64,000 nt of DNA from JAIBJN01 sp963775625 (GTDB lineage: Bacteria > Actinomycetota > Thermoleophilia > Gaiellales > Gaiellaceae), in assembly GCA_963775625.1 (NCBI GenBank), contig CAVZJM010000006.1, positions 186,001 through 250,000 of the forward strand, in the 5' to 3' direction. A program made the translations under genes and the position numbers. Positions 33,568 to 42,037 of the stretch are shown here, one piece after another (within the stretch, counting starts at the first letter, position 1; every line of letters begins with the position of its first letter). The notes under the pieces were generated by a model. The model was not told the DNA's origin. It did no database searches and saw only the letters and a program-made list of their open reading frames with translations.

Positions 33568-35385
33568 CTAGAGCGCGTCGAGCGGCCGGCCGTTCACCGG
33601 CTCGAGCTCGAACAGCAGGTCGCCGTACTGCACCGGAGCCGCGTTCTCGACGCAGACCCGCCTGACGACGCCCTCGGACTCGGCCTTGACCTCGTTCATG
33701 AGCTTCATCGCCTCGAGAATGCAGAGCGTCTGCCCGGTCTCGACCGTGTCGCCTTCCTCGACGAACGGGTCGGCGCCGGGCTGGGGCGCGCGATAGAACG
33801 TGCCGACCATCGGCGATTCGATCCTGATGACGTCGTTGCTCAGCGGCTCGGTCGCGCCCTCGGGCTCCTCGTGCACCGGCGCGGTCGGCACCGCCGCGGC
33901 CACGACGGCGGCATCGGCGCGCTCGTCCGTCCGGCGGACGGTGACGCGCATCTCCCCCTCTTCGATCGTCACCTCGCCGATGCCGGATTCCTGAACGACC
34001 CTGATGATCTCGCGCAGGCGCTCGGCCTCTCCCGGCGCCAGCCCGGCCGTCTCGGATTCGTCCCGCCGGCCGCGCCCGCGCACGGAGCGAAGCAGCGGCT
34101 CGGCGTCCTCACCGTAGAGGGCGAGGAGGAGCAGCTCCTCCTCGCTGGACGCCAGCCCCATCGCGTCCTCGCGGAGCTCCTCGAGGGCCTCCGGCGGCTC
34201 CTCGGCCGGTTCGAGCCCGTCCCCGAGCAGCTCCACGGCGCGCATGACCGTCGGGTCGATCTCCGCCGGCGGCTGGCCGTACCGGCCTTCCACGAGATCC
34301 CGAAGCTCGTCGACGACGAAGCGCCAGCGCTGGGCGGCAAGCACGTGGAGAAGCGCCTGCGAGCCGAGCACCTGCCCGATCGGCGATGCCAGCGGCGGCC
34401 AGCCGCACTCGCGCCGGATCTTCGTCAGCTCCCCGAGCACCTCGTCCAGCCGATCTGCAGCGTCGTGCTCTCGCAGCCTGATCTCGAGCTCAGCGACCAG
34501 GCCGGCAGGCAGCGCGTACTCGGCGGCTCGCACGGCGACACGGGGCGACAGCGGCGGGACCGGCTCGTCGCCGAGCGCCTCGTCCACGAGCTCCGAGCCC
34601 CGCCAGAGCCGCTCGAGCTCGACGCCGGTGTCGAGCTCGACGCCGGCGAGCGCCTGCGTGAGCGCCTCCGCGGAGACGCGATGGAGCGAGAGCGCGATCG
34701 GGTAGAGGGCGACAGCGATGCGCTCGGCACCGGCGCGAACCGCCTCGATCGCCGCCGCCAGCCCGACGCCGCCCGCGCCCTGGCAGTGAAGCCCGACCGG
34801 AAGCCCGCTCGCCTCTCCCAGCCGCTCCACGAGCTCCCGGGCCTTCGCGGGGTCGAGCGAGCTTGCCGGGTCGTGGATCAGCACCCGCGCCGCGCCGAGC
34901 TCGGCGAGGTGATGCGCCCGCTCGAGGAGCACCTCGGTCTCCCCGGTCAGGCCCGGGCTGTGGACGAGCCCGACGGAGAGCTCCTTCCCGGCGTCTCGAA
35001 TGGCGTCGGCGGCCTCGCGGAGGTTTGCGAGGTCGTTGAGCGGATCGTGCAGCCGGAAGACGTCGATCCCGCTTCCGGCCGCGCTGGCGACGAAGCGGCG
35101 GACGATGTCGCCGGAGACGGGCCGCGCGCCCACCAGGAAGCGTCCGCGCAGCGCCATCCCGAGCGGGGTCGAGCAGCGCGCGCGAATCGCGCGGATGCGC
35201 TCCCAGGGGCTCTCGACACCGCGACGGACCGCGCTGTCGAAGCACCCGCCGCCCGAGACCTCGAGGCAGGCGAAGCCCGCCGCGTCCAGCTCGGCCGCGA
35301 GCTCGTAGAGCCCGGCTGCGGAGACGCGGTCCGCGAGCGGCTCCTGGGAGAGGAGCCGAATCGTCGTGTCGACGAGCTGCGGCAC
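33568..35385 (-). CDS. Fusion: degenerate PycB/OadA-like carboxyltransferase + AccB-like biotin carrier
   Basis: 605 aa. Residues 1-440 align by eye with the carboxyltransferase domain of pyruvate carboxylase/oxaloacetate decarboxylase: GGGCFD (45-50), WERIRAIR, GIDVFRLHDPLND, PLASPIGQVLGSQ. Key residues are changed. DTTIRLLSQE (6-15) lacks the second Asp of DTTLRDAHQS; IHDPASSL (170-177) has His171 where the carboxylated Lys of KDMAG lies; GLHCQG lacks the second His of HTHD. Residues 455-600 look like a full AccB carrier: EIIRVVQESGIGEVTIEEGE, SPMVGTFYRAP and EAMKLMN with biotinyl Lys561. It sits in the usual accB place, so the carrier is likely active with AccC while the front domain is probably not catalytic. 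Confidence 0.85.
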   Translation of the reverse strand: MPQLVDTTIRLLSQEPLADRVSAAGLYELAAELDAAGFACLEVSGGGCFDSAVRRGVESPWERIRAIRARCSTPLGMALRGRFLVGARPVSGDIVRRFVASAAGSGIDVFRLHDPLNDLANLREAADAIRDAGKELSVGLVHSPGLTGETEVLLERAHHLAELGAARVLIHDPASSLDPAKARELVERLGEASGLPVGLHCQGAGGVGLAAAIEAVRAGAERIAVALYPIALSLHRVSAEALTQALAGVELDTGVELERLWRGSELVDEALGDEPVPPLSPRVAVRAAEYALPAGLVAELEIRLREHDAADRLDEVLGELTKIRRECGWPPLASPIGQVLGSQALLHVLAAQRWRFVVDELRDLVEGRYGQPPAEIDPTVMRAVELLGDGLEPAEEPPEALEELREDAMGLASSEEELLLLALYGEDAEPLLRSVRGRGRRDESETAGLAPGEAERLREIIRVVQESGIGEVTIEEGEMRVTVRRTDERADAAVVAAAVPTAPVHEEPEGATEPLSNDVIRIESPMVGTFYRAPQPGADPFVEEGDTVETGQTLCILEAMKLMNEVKAESEGVVRRVCVENAAPVQYGDLLFELEPVNGRPLDAL

Positions 35386-35386
35386 T

Positions 35387-35953
35387 CTAGGCCCGCGAGA
35401 TGTAGCGGCGCTCGCGCGTGTCGACCTTGATGCGATCGCCGACGTTGACGAAGAGCGGGACTTGCACGACGGCGCCGGTCTCGAGGGTGGCGGGCTTCGT
35501 CACGTTGGACACGGTGTCGCCGCGGACGCCGGGCTCGGTCTCGGTCACGCCGAGCTCGACCGAGGCCGGGAGCTGCACTCCGGCAGGCCGGCCGTCGACG
35601 GTGAGGATCTGGACGGTCGCCGAGGGCTGTAGGAAGTCGAGCTCCTCCTCGACGTCCGCGCGCGGGAGCGCCAGCTGCTCGAAGGTCTCCTCGTCCATGA
35701 AGACCACCTCCTCGCCGGAGTCGTAGAGGTACTGGACGTTCTTCGTCTCGGTACGAATTCGCGACATCTTCTCGCCGGCCCTAAAGGTCTTGTCGACGAC
35801 GGCCCCCGTGCCGACGCTCTTCAGCTTGGTGCGCACGAACGCGCCGCCCTTGCCGGGCTTGACGTGCTGGAACTCGACGATGCGCCAGACCTGGCCGTCG
35901 AGCTCGACGTGCATTCCGTTCTTGAACTGGTTCGTGGAAACCGTCTCGGCCAC
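35387..35953 (-). CDS. efp: Elongation factor P
   Basis: Relieves ribosome stalling at polyproline. 188 aa with KOW-like domain I (TNQFKNGMHVELDGQVWRIV) and two OB domains. The domain I loop reads KPGKGGAFVR, where the Lys is the residue modified in other bacteria. It starts at a GTG (35953) 8 nt after TAGACT, which fixes the start and implies a leaderless mRNA. The stop is 1 nt before the GTG of the carboxyltransferase-carrier fusion. Confidence 0.97.
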   Translation of the reverse strand: MAETVSTNQFKNGMHVELDGQVWRIVEFQHVKPGKGGAFVRTKLKSVGTGAVVDKTFRAGEKMSRIRTETKNVQYLYDSGEEVVFMDEETFEQLALPRADVEEELDFLQPSATVQILTVDGRPAGVQLPASVELGVTETEPGVRGDTVSNVTKPATLETGAVVQVPLFVNVGDRIKVDTRERRYISRA

Positions 35954-35967
35954 GGCGGGGAAGTCTA
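35954..35967 (-). promoter_or_regulatory. -10 box for efp
   Basis: TAGACT (35967-35962, minus strand) lies 8 nt before GTG 35953. No Shine-Dalgarno. The box sits in the 23-nt gap after the M24 peptidase stop, so efp and the genes behind it can be transcribed separately. Confidence 0.5.
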
Positions 35968-35976
35968 ATTGGGCGT

Positions 35977-37035
35977 CTAGCCCAGCGTCAGCAAGTCTTT
36001 GGTGAAGCTCGAGAGGACCTCCGGGCCGGTCTCGCCCACGACGACGAGATCCTCGATCCGAATTCCGCCTTCGCCCGCGAGATAGACGCCCGGCTCGACT
36101 GTCACGACGTTGCGCGGGACCAGGGTGTCCGTGGAGGTCGGCCGCAGCACGGGCCGCTCGTGCACCTCGAGCCCGACCCCGTGGCCGAGCCCGTGGAGGA
36201 CGGGCGCGAGGCCCGACTCCTCGATCCGGGTGCGCGCGATCGCGTCGAGCTCGGAGGCGCCCGCGCCCGCGCGCACGGCGACCAGCGCGCTCTCCTGAGC
36301 AGAGTGGCAGAGCGCGTACGCGCGCCGCAGGGCGTCCGGAAGGAGGCCCGTGGCGAAGGTGCGCGTGCAGTCCGAGCAGTACCCGCCTGCCCGGGCGCCC
36401 GCGTCGACGATCACGGTCTCCCCCGGGCCGATCTTCCGGTCTCCGGGATGATGGTGGGGCAGCGCGGCGTTCGGCCCGGCGGCCACGATCGGCTCGAAGG
36501 CCAGCGCCTCCGCGCCCTCCTCCCGGAGGACCTGCTCCAGCCACCACGCCACGTCGGCCTCGGTGCGGCCCACGAGCCGCTCGCGGGCAAGCCGCTCGTA
36601 GGCGGCGTCGGTGATCCGGGCCGCGCGCCTGATGGCACCGAGCTCGGCGTCGTCCTTGACCGCCCGCAGCCCGGCGACCAGGCCCGACGTGGGCAGAAGC
36701 TCGACCCCGCCCCGGGAGAGAGCCTCGTGACCCGCGACGGTGACGTGGTCGGCCTCGAAGGCGACCGGCGGAGTGGCCAGCTCTTCGAGACGCGCGCCCA
36801 GCCAGCCGAGCAGATCACCCTCGATCTGGACGACCTCGACGCCTTCCAGCGCTCGTGCCGCCTCGACGTAGCGGCCGTCGGTCGCGAGGACGACGCGGTC
36901 CCGGGAGGCGACGAGGGCTGGGTTCGAGCTCTCGAAGCCCGTGAGGTACCTGACGTTGACCGGCCTGGTGACGAGGAAGCTCCCCGCGCCAAGACCGTCG
37001 AGCTCGGCTCGCAGGCGCGGGATGCGATCGCTCAG
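35977..37035 (-). CDS. M24 family Xaa-Pro peptidase (PepQ/PepP-like), apparent CTG start
   Basis: Dinuclear metalloaminopeptidase or prolidase acting on X-Pro bonds. 352 aa. The creatinase N-domain begins IPRLRAELDGL with RPVNVRYLTGFESS. The catalytic domain shows metal ligands in VIVDAGARAGGYCSDCTRTF, HGLGHGVGLEVHERP and TVEPGVYL plus GGIRIEDLVVV. No ATG, GTG or TTG is available near the N-terminus. CTG 37035 sits 5 nt after AAGGAG and overlaps the aroQ stop as CTGA, matching the ATGA/GTGA couplings elsewhere. It lies between aroQ and efp as pepQ often does. Confidence 0.9.
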   Translation of the reverse strand: MSDRIPRLRAELDGLGAGSFLVTRPVNVRYLTGFESSNPALVASRDRVVLATDGRYVEAARALEGVEVVQIEGDLLGWLGARLEELATPPVAFEADHVTVAGHEALSRGGVELLPTSGLVAGLRAVKDDAELGAIRRAARITDAAYERLARERLVGRTEADVAWWLEQVLREEGAEALAFEPIVAAGPNAALPHHHPGDRKIGPGETVIVDAGARAGGYCSDCTRTFATGLLPDALRRAYALCHSAQESALVAVRAGAGASELDAIARTRIEESGLAPVLHGLGHGVGLEVHERPVLRPTSTDTLVPRNVVTVEPGVYLAGEGGIRIEDLVVVGETGPEVLSSFTKDLLTLG

Positions 37036-37460
37036 CCCTGCTCCTTCAGGTAGGCCAGCGCCTCGCGGTAGCCCTCGGGCCCCTTGCCGACGATCCGGTG
37101 GGTGACGACGTCCGCGAGGACGGAATGCCGGCGCCACTCCTCGCGCTTCTCGATGTCCGACAGGTGCACCTCCACGACCGGCGCCGAGCAGAGCTCGAGC
37201 GCGTCACGGATGGCATAGCTGTAGTGAGACCACGCCCCGGGGTTGACGATCAGGCCCGAGGCCCACCGACGCGTGTCGTGGCACCACTCGACGAACTGGC
37301 CCTCGTGGTTCGTTTGGAAGCAGCGCGCCGTGCAGCCGAGCTCGCGCGCCCAGGAATAGATCCGCGTCTCCAGCTCGCCGAGGCCGAGTCCCCCGTACAG
37401 GTCCGCATCGCGATCGCTGAGGACGTCGAGGTTGACGCCGTTGAGGACGGCCACCTGCAC
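37032..37460 (-). CDS. aroQ: 3-dehydroquinate dehydratase, type II
   Basis: Third step of the shikimate pathway. 142 aa, typical for the dodecameric type II enzyme. The N-terminus VAVLNGVNLDVLSDRDADLYGG carries the catalytic Tyr in DLYGG (family: EIYG). The substrate loop reads NPGAWSHYSYAIRDAL (family: NPGAYTHTSVA), and EVHLSDIEKREEWRRHS holds the catalytic His. It starts at a GTG (37460) 6 nt after TAGACT, so leaderless. The N-terminal loop is a little divergent but complete. Confidence 0.95.
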   Translation of the reverse strand: MQVAVLNGVNLDVLSDRDADLYGGLGLGELETRIYSWARELGCTARCFQTNHEGQFVEWCHDTRRWASGLIVNPGAWSHYSYAIRDALELCSAPVVEVHLSDIEKREEWRRHSVLADVVTHRIVGKGPEGYREALAYLKEQG

Positions 37461-37472
37461 GCGGCGAGTCTA
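37461..37472 (-). promoter_or_regulatory. -10 box for aroQ
   Basis: TAGACT (37472-37467, minus strand) lies 6 nt before GTG 37460 and overlaps the stop of the aroKB gene. No Shine-Dalgarno. Confidence 0.5.
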
Positions 37473-38835
37473 CTGCCGCACGAGCGAGGCCAGGGCGGCC
37501 CGGGCCTCGGCGTCCGGCACCGTGGTCACGACCGGCTTCCCGGGCGCCTCGAGCAGGACGAACACGCCCTCCCCCTTCTTGTCCCGCTTCAGCGCCGCCC
37601 AGGCGACGTCGAGATCAGCCTCGACCGGCTCCGGCTGCAGGAGCTCCTCGACGGAGTCCATCGGCTGCCCGGAGAGTCGCAGCGCGGCAAGCAGCCCCAG
37701 GGCAACCGCCTCGCCGTGCGAGACGCGGTAGCCCGACCCGGCCTCGAGCGCGTGGGCGAACGTATGGCCGAGGTTGAGCCAGGCGCGGCGCCCCTCGGTC
37801 TCGTAGGGGTCGGAGATGACGACGCCGGCCTTGTAGGCGGCGCACGCGCGGATCATCTCCTCCTCGGGGAGCTCCCAGACGGGACGGCCTGCGAGGAGCC
37901 CGGTCTTGACGACCTCGGCCATTCCGGCCCGCCGCTCGCGCTCCGGGAGCGTCGCGAGCACGCTCGGGTCGATCACGACCGAGCCAGGGAAAGTGAAAGG
38001 CGCCCGCCAGGTTCTTGCCGTCGGCGGTGTTGATTCCCGTCTTGCCGCCGATGGCCGCGTCGACCTGACCCGTCAGCGTCGTCGGGACAGCGATCCAGGG
38101 AACGCCGCGGAGGTAGGTCGCGGCGACGAAGCCCGCGACGTCCGTCGTCGACCCGCCGCCGAAGGCGACGATCGTGCCGTCGCGGCCGATGGCGAGCTCA
38201 CTCCAGAGCCGCTCCACGACGGCGAGGGTCTTTGCGCCCTCGCCGGCCGGAAGCGGGTGAAGAGGCGCGTCGAGCGGCAGGGCGTGCAGCTCGGCCACGC
38301 GCTCGTCCCCCAGGACGGCGGCCGGGCCCGGCGCGTTCGCGACTCCCCCGAGGCTGATCCCGAGCGACGCGAGCAGCACGCCGTCGGCGTCCTCGGCGAC
38401 GCCGTCGGCCGCTTCTGCGTACGTCTGCTGCCTCGACTCGTAGAGCTTCCGGAAATCGTCCTCCCGCTGCGCCAGCGGGCGGCCCGACCCGCGCACGCGC
38501 TCCCAGGCGGTCTCGACGCCGACGTCGAGGTAGACGGTGAACGCGTGGGCGCGCAGGCGCTCGCGGTTGAGCGGCGACAGGACGGCGCCTCCGCCGAGCG
38601 CGATCACCGACGCGGGGCCGGCGAGCGCCTCTGCGAGCACGCCCTCCTCGATCCGCCGGAACTCGGGCTCCCCGCGCTCGAAGAGCTCCGGAATCGGGCC
38701 GTGCCGCCGCTCGATCATCCGGTCGAGGTCGACGAACGGCCGCGCCGTCCGCTCCGCGACGCGCGCGCCCACCGTCGACTTGCCGGCCCCCATGAAGCCG
38801 GCCAGCGCAAGATGCCGCTCTAGCGCGCCGACCAG
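37470..38835 (-). CDS. aroKB: Fused shikimate kinase-3-dehydroquinate synthase, interrupted by a frameshift
   Basis: An AroK domain (Walker A GFMGAGKSTVG, then PFVDLDRMIERRHG and ALGGGAVLSP) continues without a stop into a short-form AroB domain: PAGEGAKTLAVVERLW, AFGGGSTTDVAGFVAATYLR, PTTLTGQVDAAIGGKTGIN, GKNLAGAFHFP. At 37987-37989 the coding strand reads TTTCCCTGG and the frame slips. One base less restores FPGSVVIDPSVLATLPERE and the rest of AroB, with its metal ligands in AEVVKTG, LGHTFAHALE and HGEAVALG. Corrected length is about 454 aa. No ATG/GTG/TTG precedes the kinase; CTG 38835, 8 nt after GGAG and overlapping aroC, is the best start. Confidence 0.85.
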
Positions 38836-39899
38836 GGGATCCGCTCCACGTACGCGCGCCAGGCGCCGACGAAGTCCTCCAGCGCGTCGCCGCCGAACTT
38901 CTCTCTCGCGGCCCGGGCAAGCTCGAAGGCGACGCAGGCTTCGGCGACGACCGCCAGCGCCTCGACCGCGGCCACGTCGGAGCGCTCGACGAGCGCGTCG
39001 GCCGGCTCGCCCGTCTCCAGGTCGGCGGAGCGCAGCGGCTTCATCAGCGTCGGCAGCGGCTTCATGGCGGCGCGGACGACGATCTCCTCGCCGTTCGAGA
39101 CGCCGGCCTCGATCCCGCCGGCACGGTTCGTCTCGCGGCGGTAGCCGCCTTCGTCGCGCAGGATCTCGTCGTGTGCCTCGGAGCCGCGGAGCCCCGCGAG
39201 CGCGAAGCCCTCGCCGATCTCGACGCCCTTCACCGCCTGCGTGCCCATCAGCGTCCAGGCCAGCCGAGCGTCGAGACGCCCCTCCTTCGTCGCGTAGGAG
39301 CCCAGCCCGGGCGGCACGCCGCGGGCGCGCACCTCGACGACCCCGCCGACGGTGTCGCGTTCGGCCCGCGCCGCGTCGATGCGAGCCTCGAGCTCCGGGG
39401 TGGCCACGCTGCTCGCGACCTCGACGCCGATCTCCCGCAGGAGCGCCTTCGCCGCGCCGCCCGCCGCGACGATCGCTGCGGTGTGCCGCGCGCTCGCGCG
39501 CTCCAGCGCGTTCCGCACGTCGTCGTGCCCGTACTTCATCACGCCGGCGAGGTCCGCGTGGCCGGGCCGCGGGAGCGTCACCGCCTCCTTGCCCTTCCCC
39601 GCAGGCTCGCCCTCCGGGGGCCACGGGCTCATCCCCCACGTCCAGTTCTTGTGGTCGCGGTTGCGAACGACGAGCGCCAGCGGCGTCCCCAGCGTCCGCC
39701 CGTGCCGAAGCCCGGCGAGCACCTCCACCTCGTCGGTCTCGATCTGCTGCCGCGGCGAGCGGCCGTAGCCCTGCTGGCGGCGACGCAGGTCCTCCTCGAT
39801 CCTCTCCCGCTCGAGGAGGAGCCCGGCGGGCAGCCCGGTCACGATGGCGACGAGCGCCGGCCCGTGCGACTCCCCGGCGGTGGTGAGCGTCAGGGTCAT
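38820..39899 (-). CDS. aroC: Chorismate synthase
   Basis: Last shikimate step: EPSP to chorismate, needing reduced FMN. 359 aa. Signatures present are TTAGESHGPALVAIVTGLPAG, RRRQQGYGRSPRQQIETDEV, RPGHADLAGVMKYGHDD, a SxARxT block (ASARHTAAIVAAGG, where ARETAxRVA is usual) and GGIEAGVSNGE. ATG 39899 overlaps the aroE stop (ATGA). The E-to-H and R-to-I changes in the ARET block are unusual, but the substrate and flavin residues in the other blocks look intact. Confidence 0.96.
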   Translation of the reverse strand: MTLTLTTAGESHGPALVAIVTGLPAGLLLERERIEEDLRRRQQGYGRSPRQQIETDEVEVLAGLRHGRTLGTPLALVVRNRDHKNWTWGMSPWPPEGEPAGKGKEAVTLPRPGHADLAGVMKYGHDDVRNALERASARHTAAIVAAGGAAKALLREIGVEVASSVATPELEARIDAARAERDTVGGVVEVRARGVPPGLGSYATKEGRLDARLAWTLMGTQAVKGVEIGEGFALAGLRGSEAHDEILRDEGGYRRETNRAGGIEAGVSNGEEIVVRAAMKPLPTLMKPLRSADLETGEPADALVERSDVAAVEALAVVAEACVAFELARAAREKFGGDALEDFVGAWRAYVERIPWSAR

Positions 39900-40717
39900 G
39901 GCGGAAGACTACGAACTGCGGTCCGCATCACGTCAACGGGCGCGGGCACCCCGGTCCAGCGCTCGAACGAGAGCGCGCCCTGGCCGACCAGGACGTCGAG
40001 ACCGTCGACGATGCGCTCGCAGCCCGCCCCGCGCGCTGCCGCGATCAGCGCCGTGTCGCCGCCCTCGGGCCGGTAGGCCAGGTCGACGACCTGGGAAACC
40101 GAGTCGACGTCGACCAGCAGCTCGTCCCGGACCGGCGTGGCGTTGAGGACGAGATCCGCGTCTCCGACTGGCGGCGGCCAGCCGTCGTCGGCGGCCACCT
40201 CCCGTCCGGGAAACAGGTTGCGAAGCCGCAGCGCCAGGCCGTGGCCGCGCTCGGGCGATCGCGACGCGACCCGGAGCGATGCGCAGCCCGCGTCCACGAG
40301 CGCGGTCGCCACCGCCTGAGCCGCCCCGCCGGCACCGAGCACGAGGACGCGAGCCCCGCCCGCCTCCACCGCGTCCGTCACCGCGTGACCGTCCGTGCTC
40401 GAGCCGTGCACGCGGCCGTCGCGGATGACGAGCGTGTTGACCGAGCCGGCGCGCTCCGCCACGGAATCGAGCTCGTCGCAGTAGGAGAGCACTCCTGTCT
40501 TGTGGGGGATGGTCACGTTGGCGCCCCGAAACCCGAGCGCCACGAGCCCCGCGACCGCCTCCTCGAGCCGCGCCGGCTCGACGCCCAGCGCAACGTACGC
40601 CCAGTCGAGCCCGGCCGCGTCGAACGCGGCGTTTTGCATGCGGGGCGAGAGCGAGTCCCTGAGCGGATGGCGGAGCAGCCCGACGAGCGTCGTCGTGCCG
40701 CTCGGAGCCCCTAGCAC
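39896..40717 (-). CDS. aroE: Shikimate dehydrogenase
   Basis: NADPH-dependent reduction of 3-dehydroshikimate. 273 aa. The substrate domain has LRDSLSPRMQNAAF and NVTIPHKTGV with the catalytic Lys. The cofactor domain shows VLVLGAGGAAQAVATAL followed by the NADP-favouring RVASRSPERG. Near the end, DGLDVLVGQGALSFERWTG is typical. It starts at a GTG (40717) overlapping the mltG stop by 7 nt. Confidence 0.95.
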   Translation of the reverse strand: MLGAPSGTTTLVGLLRHPLRDSLSPRMQNAAFDAAGLDWAYVALGVEPARLEEAVAGLVALGFRGANVTIPHKTGVLSYCDELDSVAERAGSVNTLVIRDGRVHGSSTDGHAVTDAVEAGGARVLVLGAGGAAQAVATALVDAGCASLRVASRSPERGHGLALRLRNLFPGREVAADDGWPPPVGDADLVLNATPVRDELLVDVDSVSQVVDLAYRPEGGDTALIAAARGAGCERIVDGLDVLVGQGALSFERWTGVPAPVDVMRTAVRSLPP

Positions 40718-41634
40718 CGCGTCCCCGCTCGGCTGTACTCGAAGAACTCGGCCTCGCTCGCCGTGAAGAAGTGGCTCTTGCAGTCGCGCTTGCGGACGAA
40801 GTAGAGGAAGTCGACCTCGGCCGGGTGTGCCGCCGCCTGCAGCGAGGCGAGCCCGGGGTTCGAGATCGGCGTCGGCGGGAGGCCCACCCGCTTGCGCGTG
40901 TTGTAGGGGTGGTCGTTCTCGAGCTGGCTCCGGAGGATCGCCTGCGTCGGCGGGATGTCGTAGCCGTAGCGGATCGTCGCGTCGATGCCGAGCGGCATGC
41001 CCTCCCGCAGCCGGTTGTAGATGACCGCGCCTACGAGCGCGCGCTCGCGCGGGACCTGCACCTCCTTCTCGATCATCGAGGCGACGATGAGTACGTCGTA
41101 CGGCGTCAGGTTCTTCGAGCGCGCGTACTCGAGATCGATCTCCGACCACGCGTGCCCGAACGCCTCCAGCTGGTCGTCGACGAGTTGCTGGGAGGTCGTG
41201 TCCTCGGTGAAGTCGTACGTCGCCGGGAAGAGGAATCCCTCGAGGTTGGGCGGGTCGTCGGTCTTGAAGCCCGCGGGCAGGTCCTGCACGTCCTCGGTGG
41301 CCTCGAGGTAGGTCTTCGGACGCAGGGACGGGGAGATCCCGCGCTCCTCTTCCGCGATCTCGTTCACGGCCGCAATGCGGCCGGCCATCTCCTTGCGGGT
41401 GAAGCCCTCGGGAAAGACGATGCGGAGGATCGGCTTCGGCGGCGCCGTGTCGACGACACCGGTCGAGGAGTCGGCCTCGGCCGCATCGCCCCCGCCGACC
41501 CCCAGGCCCACGACCGCATAGGCGATCGTCGCGATCAGGGCGAAGCCGACGATCACGCCGAGGAAGGCCGCGATCCTGCTGCCGCGTCTTCTCCGGTAGT
41601 CGGCCCTCACGCGGGGCGGACGCTCGCCTTCCAC
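40711..41634 (-). CDS. mltG: Endolytic murein transglycosylase MltG
   Basis: Cleaves nascent peptidoglycan to terminate glycan strands. 307 aa. A basic N-terminus precedes one TM helix (AAFLGVIVGFALIATIAYAV, about 22-46). The extracytoplasmic YceG domain includes NLEGFLFPATYDF, the catalytic glutamate in LIVASMIEKEVQ, AVIYNRLREGMPLGIDATI and PTPISNPGLASLQAA. It overlaps ruvX by 28 nt. The ruvX-mltG-aroE order is the common actinobacterial one. Confidence 0.96.
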   Translation of the reverse strand: MEGERPPRVRADYRRRRGSRIAAFLGVIVGFALIATIAYAVVGLGVGGGDAAEADSSTGVVDTAPPKPILRIVFPEGFTRKEMAGRIAAVNEIAEEERGISPSLRPKTYLEATEDVQDLPAGFKTDDPPNLEGFLFPATYDFTEDTTSQQLVDDQLEAFGHAWSEIDLEYARSKNLTPYDVLIVASMIEKEVQVPRERALVGAVIYNRLREGMPLGIDATIRYGYDIPPTQAILRSQLENDHPYNTRKRVGLPPTPISNPGLASLQAAAHPAEVDFLYFVRKRDCKSHFFTASEAEFFEYSRAGTRC

Positions 41635-42008
41635 TGCAGGTAGCTCGTGAGCAGGTGTGCCGCCGCGACGGCGTCCTCGGCGGCGCGGGTCTCGCCGGCC
41701 TGTCGGGCCAGCGCCGTCGTGAAGCGCTCGTCGAAGCTCTCGACGGGAAGGTCGGTGGTCTCGCGCAGGCGCTCGACGAAGCGCTCGGTCTCCTCGGCCT
41801 GGGCGCCGCGCTCCCCGCGCAGCGTGACCGGGAGGCCGACGACGATCGCCTCGGCTCCCTCGGCCACCGCCAGCTCGACGATGCGAGCGAGGCCTGCGTC
41901 CGACGCCGCCCGCTGGACGACCTCGAGCGGCCGGGCGACCGTCCCGGTGGGGTCGGACACCGCGACGCCCGTGCGCGCGGAGCCGTAGTCGAGAGCGAGC
42001 ACCTTCAC
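41607..42008 (-). CDS. ruvX: Holliday junction resolvase-like protein RuvX (YqgF)
   Basis: RNase H-fold nuclease implicated in rRNA 5' processing and/or junction resolution. 133 aa. The fold motifs are VLALDYGSARTGVAVSD, EAIVVGLPVTLRGERG, ESFDERFTTALA and AEDAVAAAHLLTSYL, with the expected acidic residues. It starts at a GTG (42008) 9 nt after TAGAAT, leaderless type. It heads the ruvX-mltG-aroE-aroC-aroKB run. Confidence 0.95.
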   Translation of the reverse strand: MKVLALDYGSARTGVAVSDPTGTVARPLEVVQRAASDAGLARIVELAVAEGAEAIVVGLPVTLRGERGAQAEETERFVERLRETTDLPVESFDERFTTALARQAGETRAAEDAVAAAHLLTSYLQWKASVRPA

Positions 42009-42023
42009 CGCGAAGCGATTCTA
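42009..42023 (-). promoter_or_regulatory. -10 box for the ruvX-mltG-aro operon
   Basis: TAGAAT (42023-42018, minus strand) lies 9 nt before GTG 42008. No Shine-Dalgarno. Confidence 0.5.
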
Positions 42024-42037
42024 CGGCCCCGGGGAGC

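Noticed and set aside
37980..37995. Clear programmed +1 frameshift signal in aroKB
   Set aside because: CCC-T is compatible with +1 slippage, but no following stop or obvious stimulator is present, and AroB frameshifting is not known. An assembly error is at least as likely.
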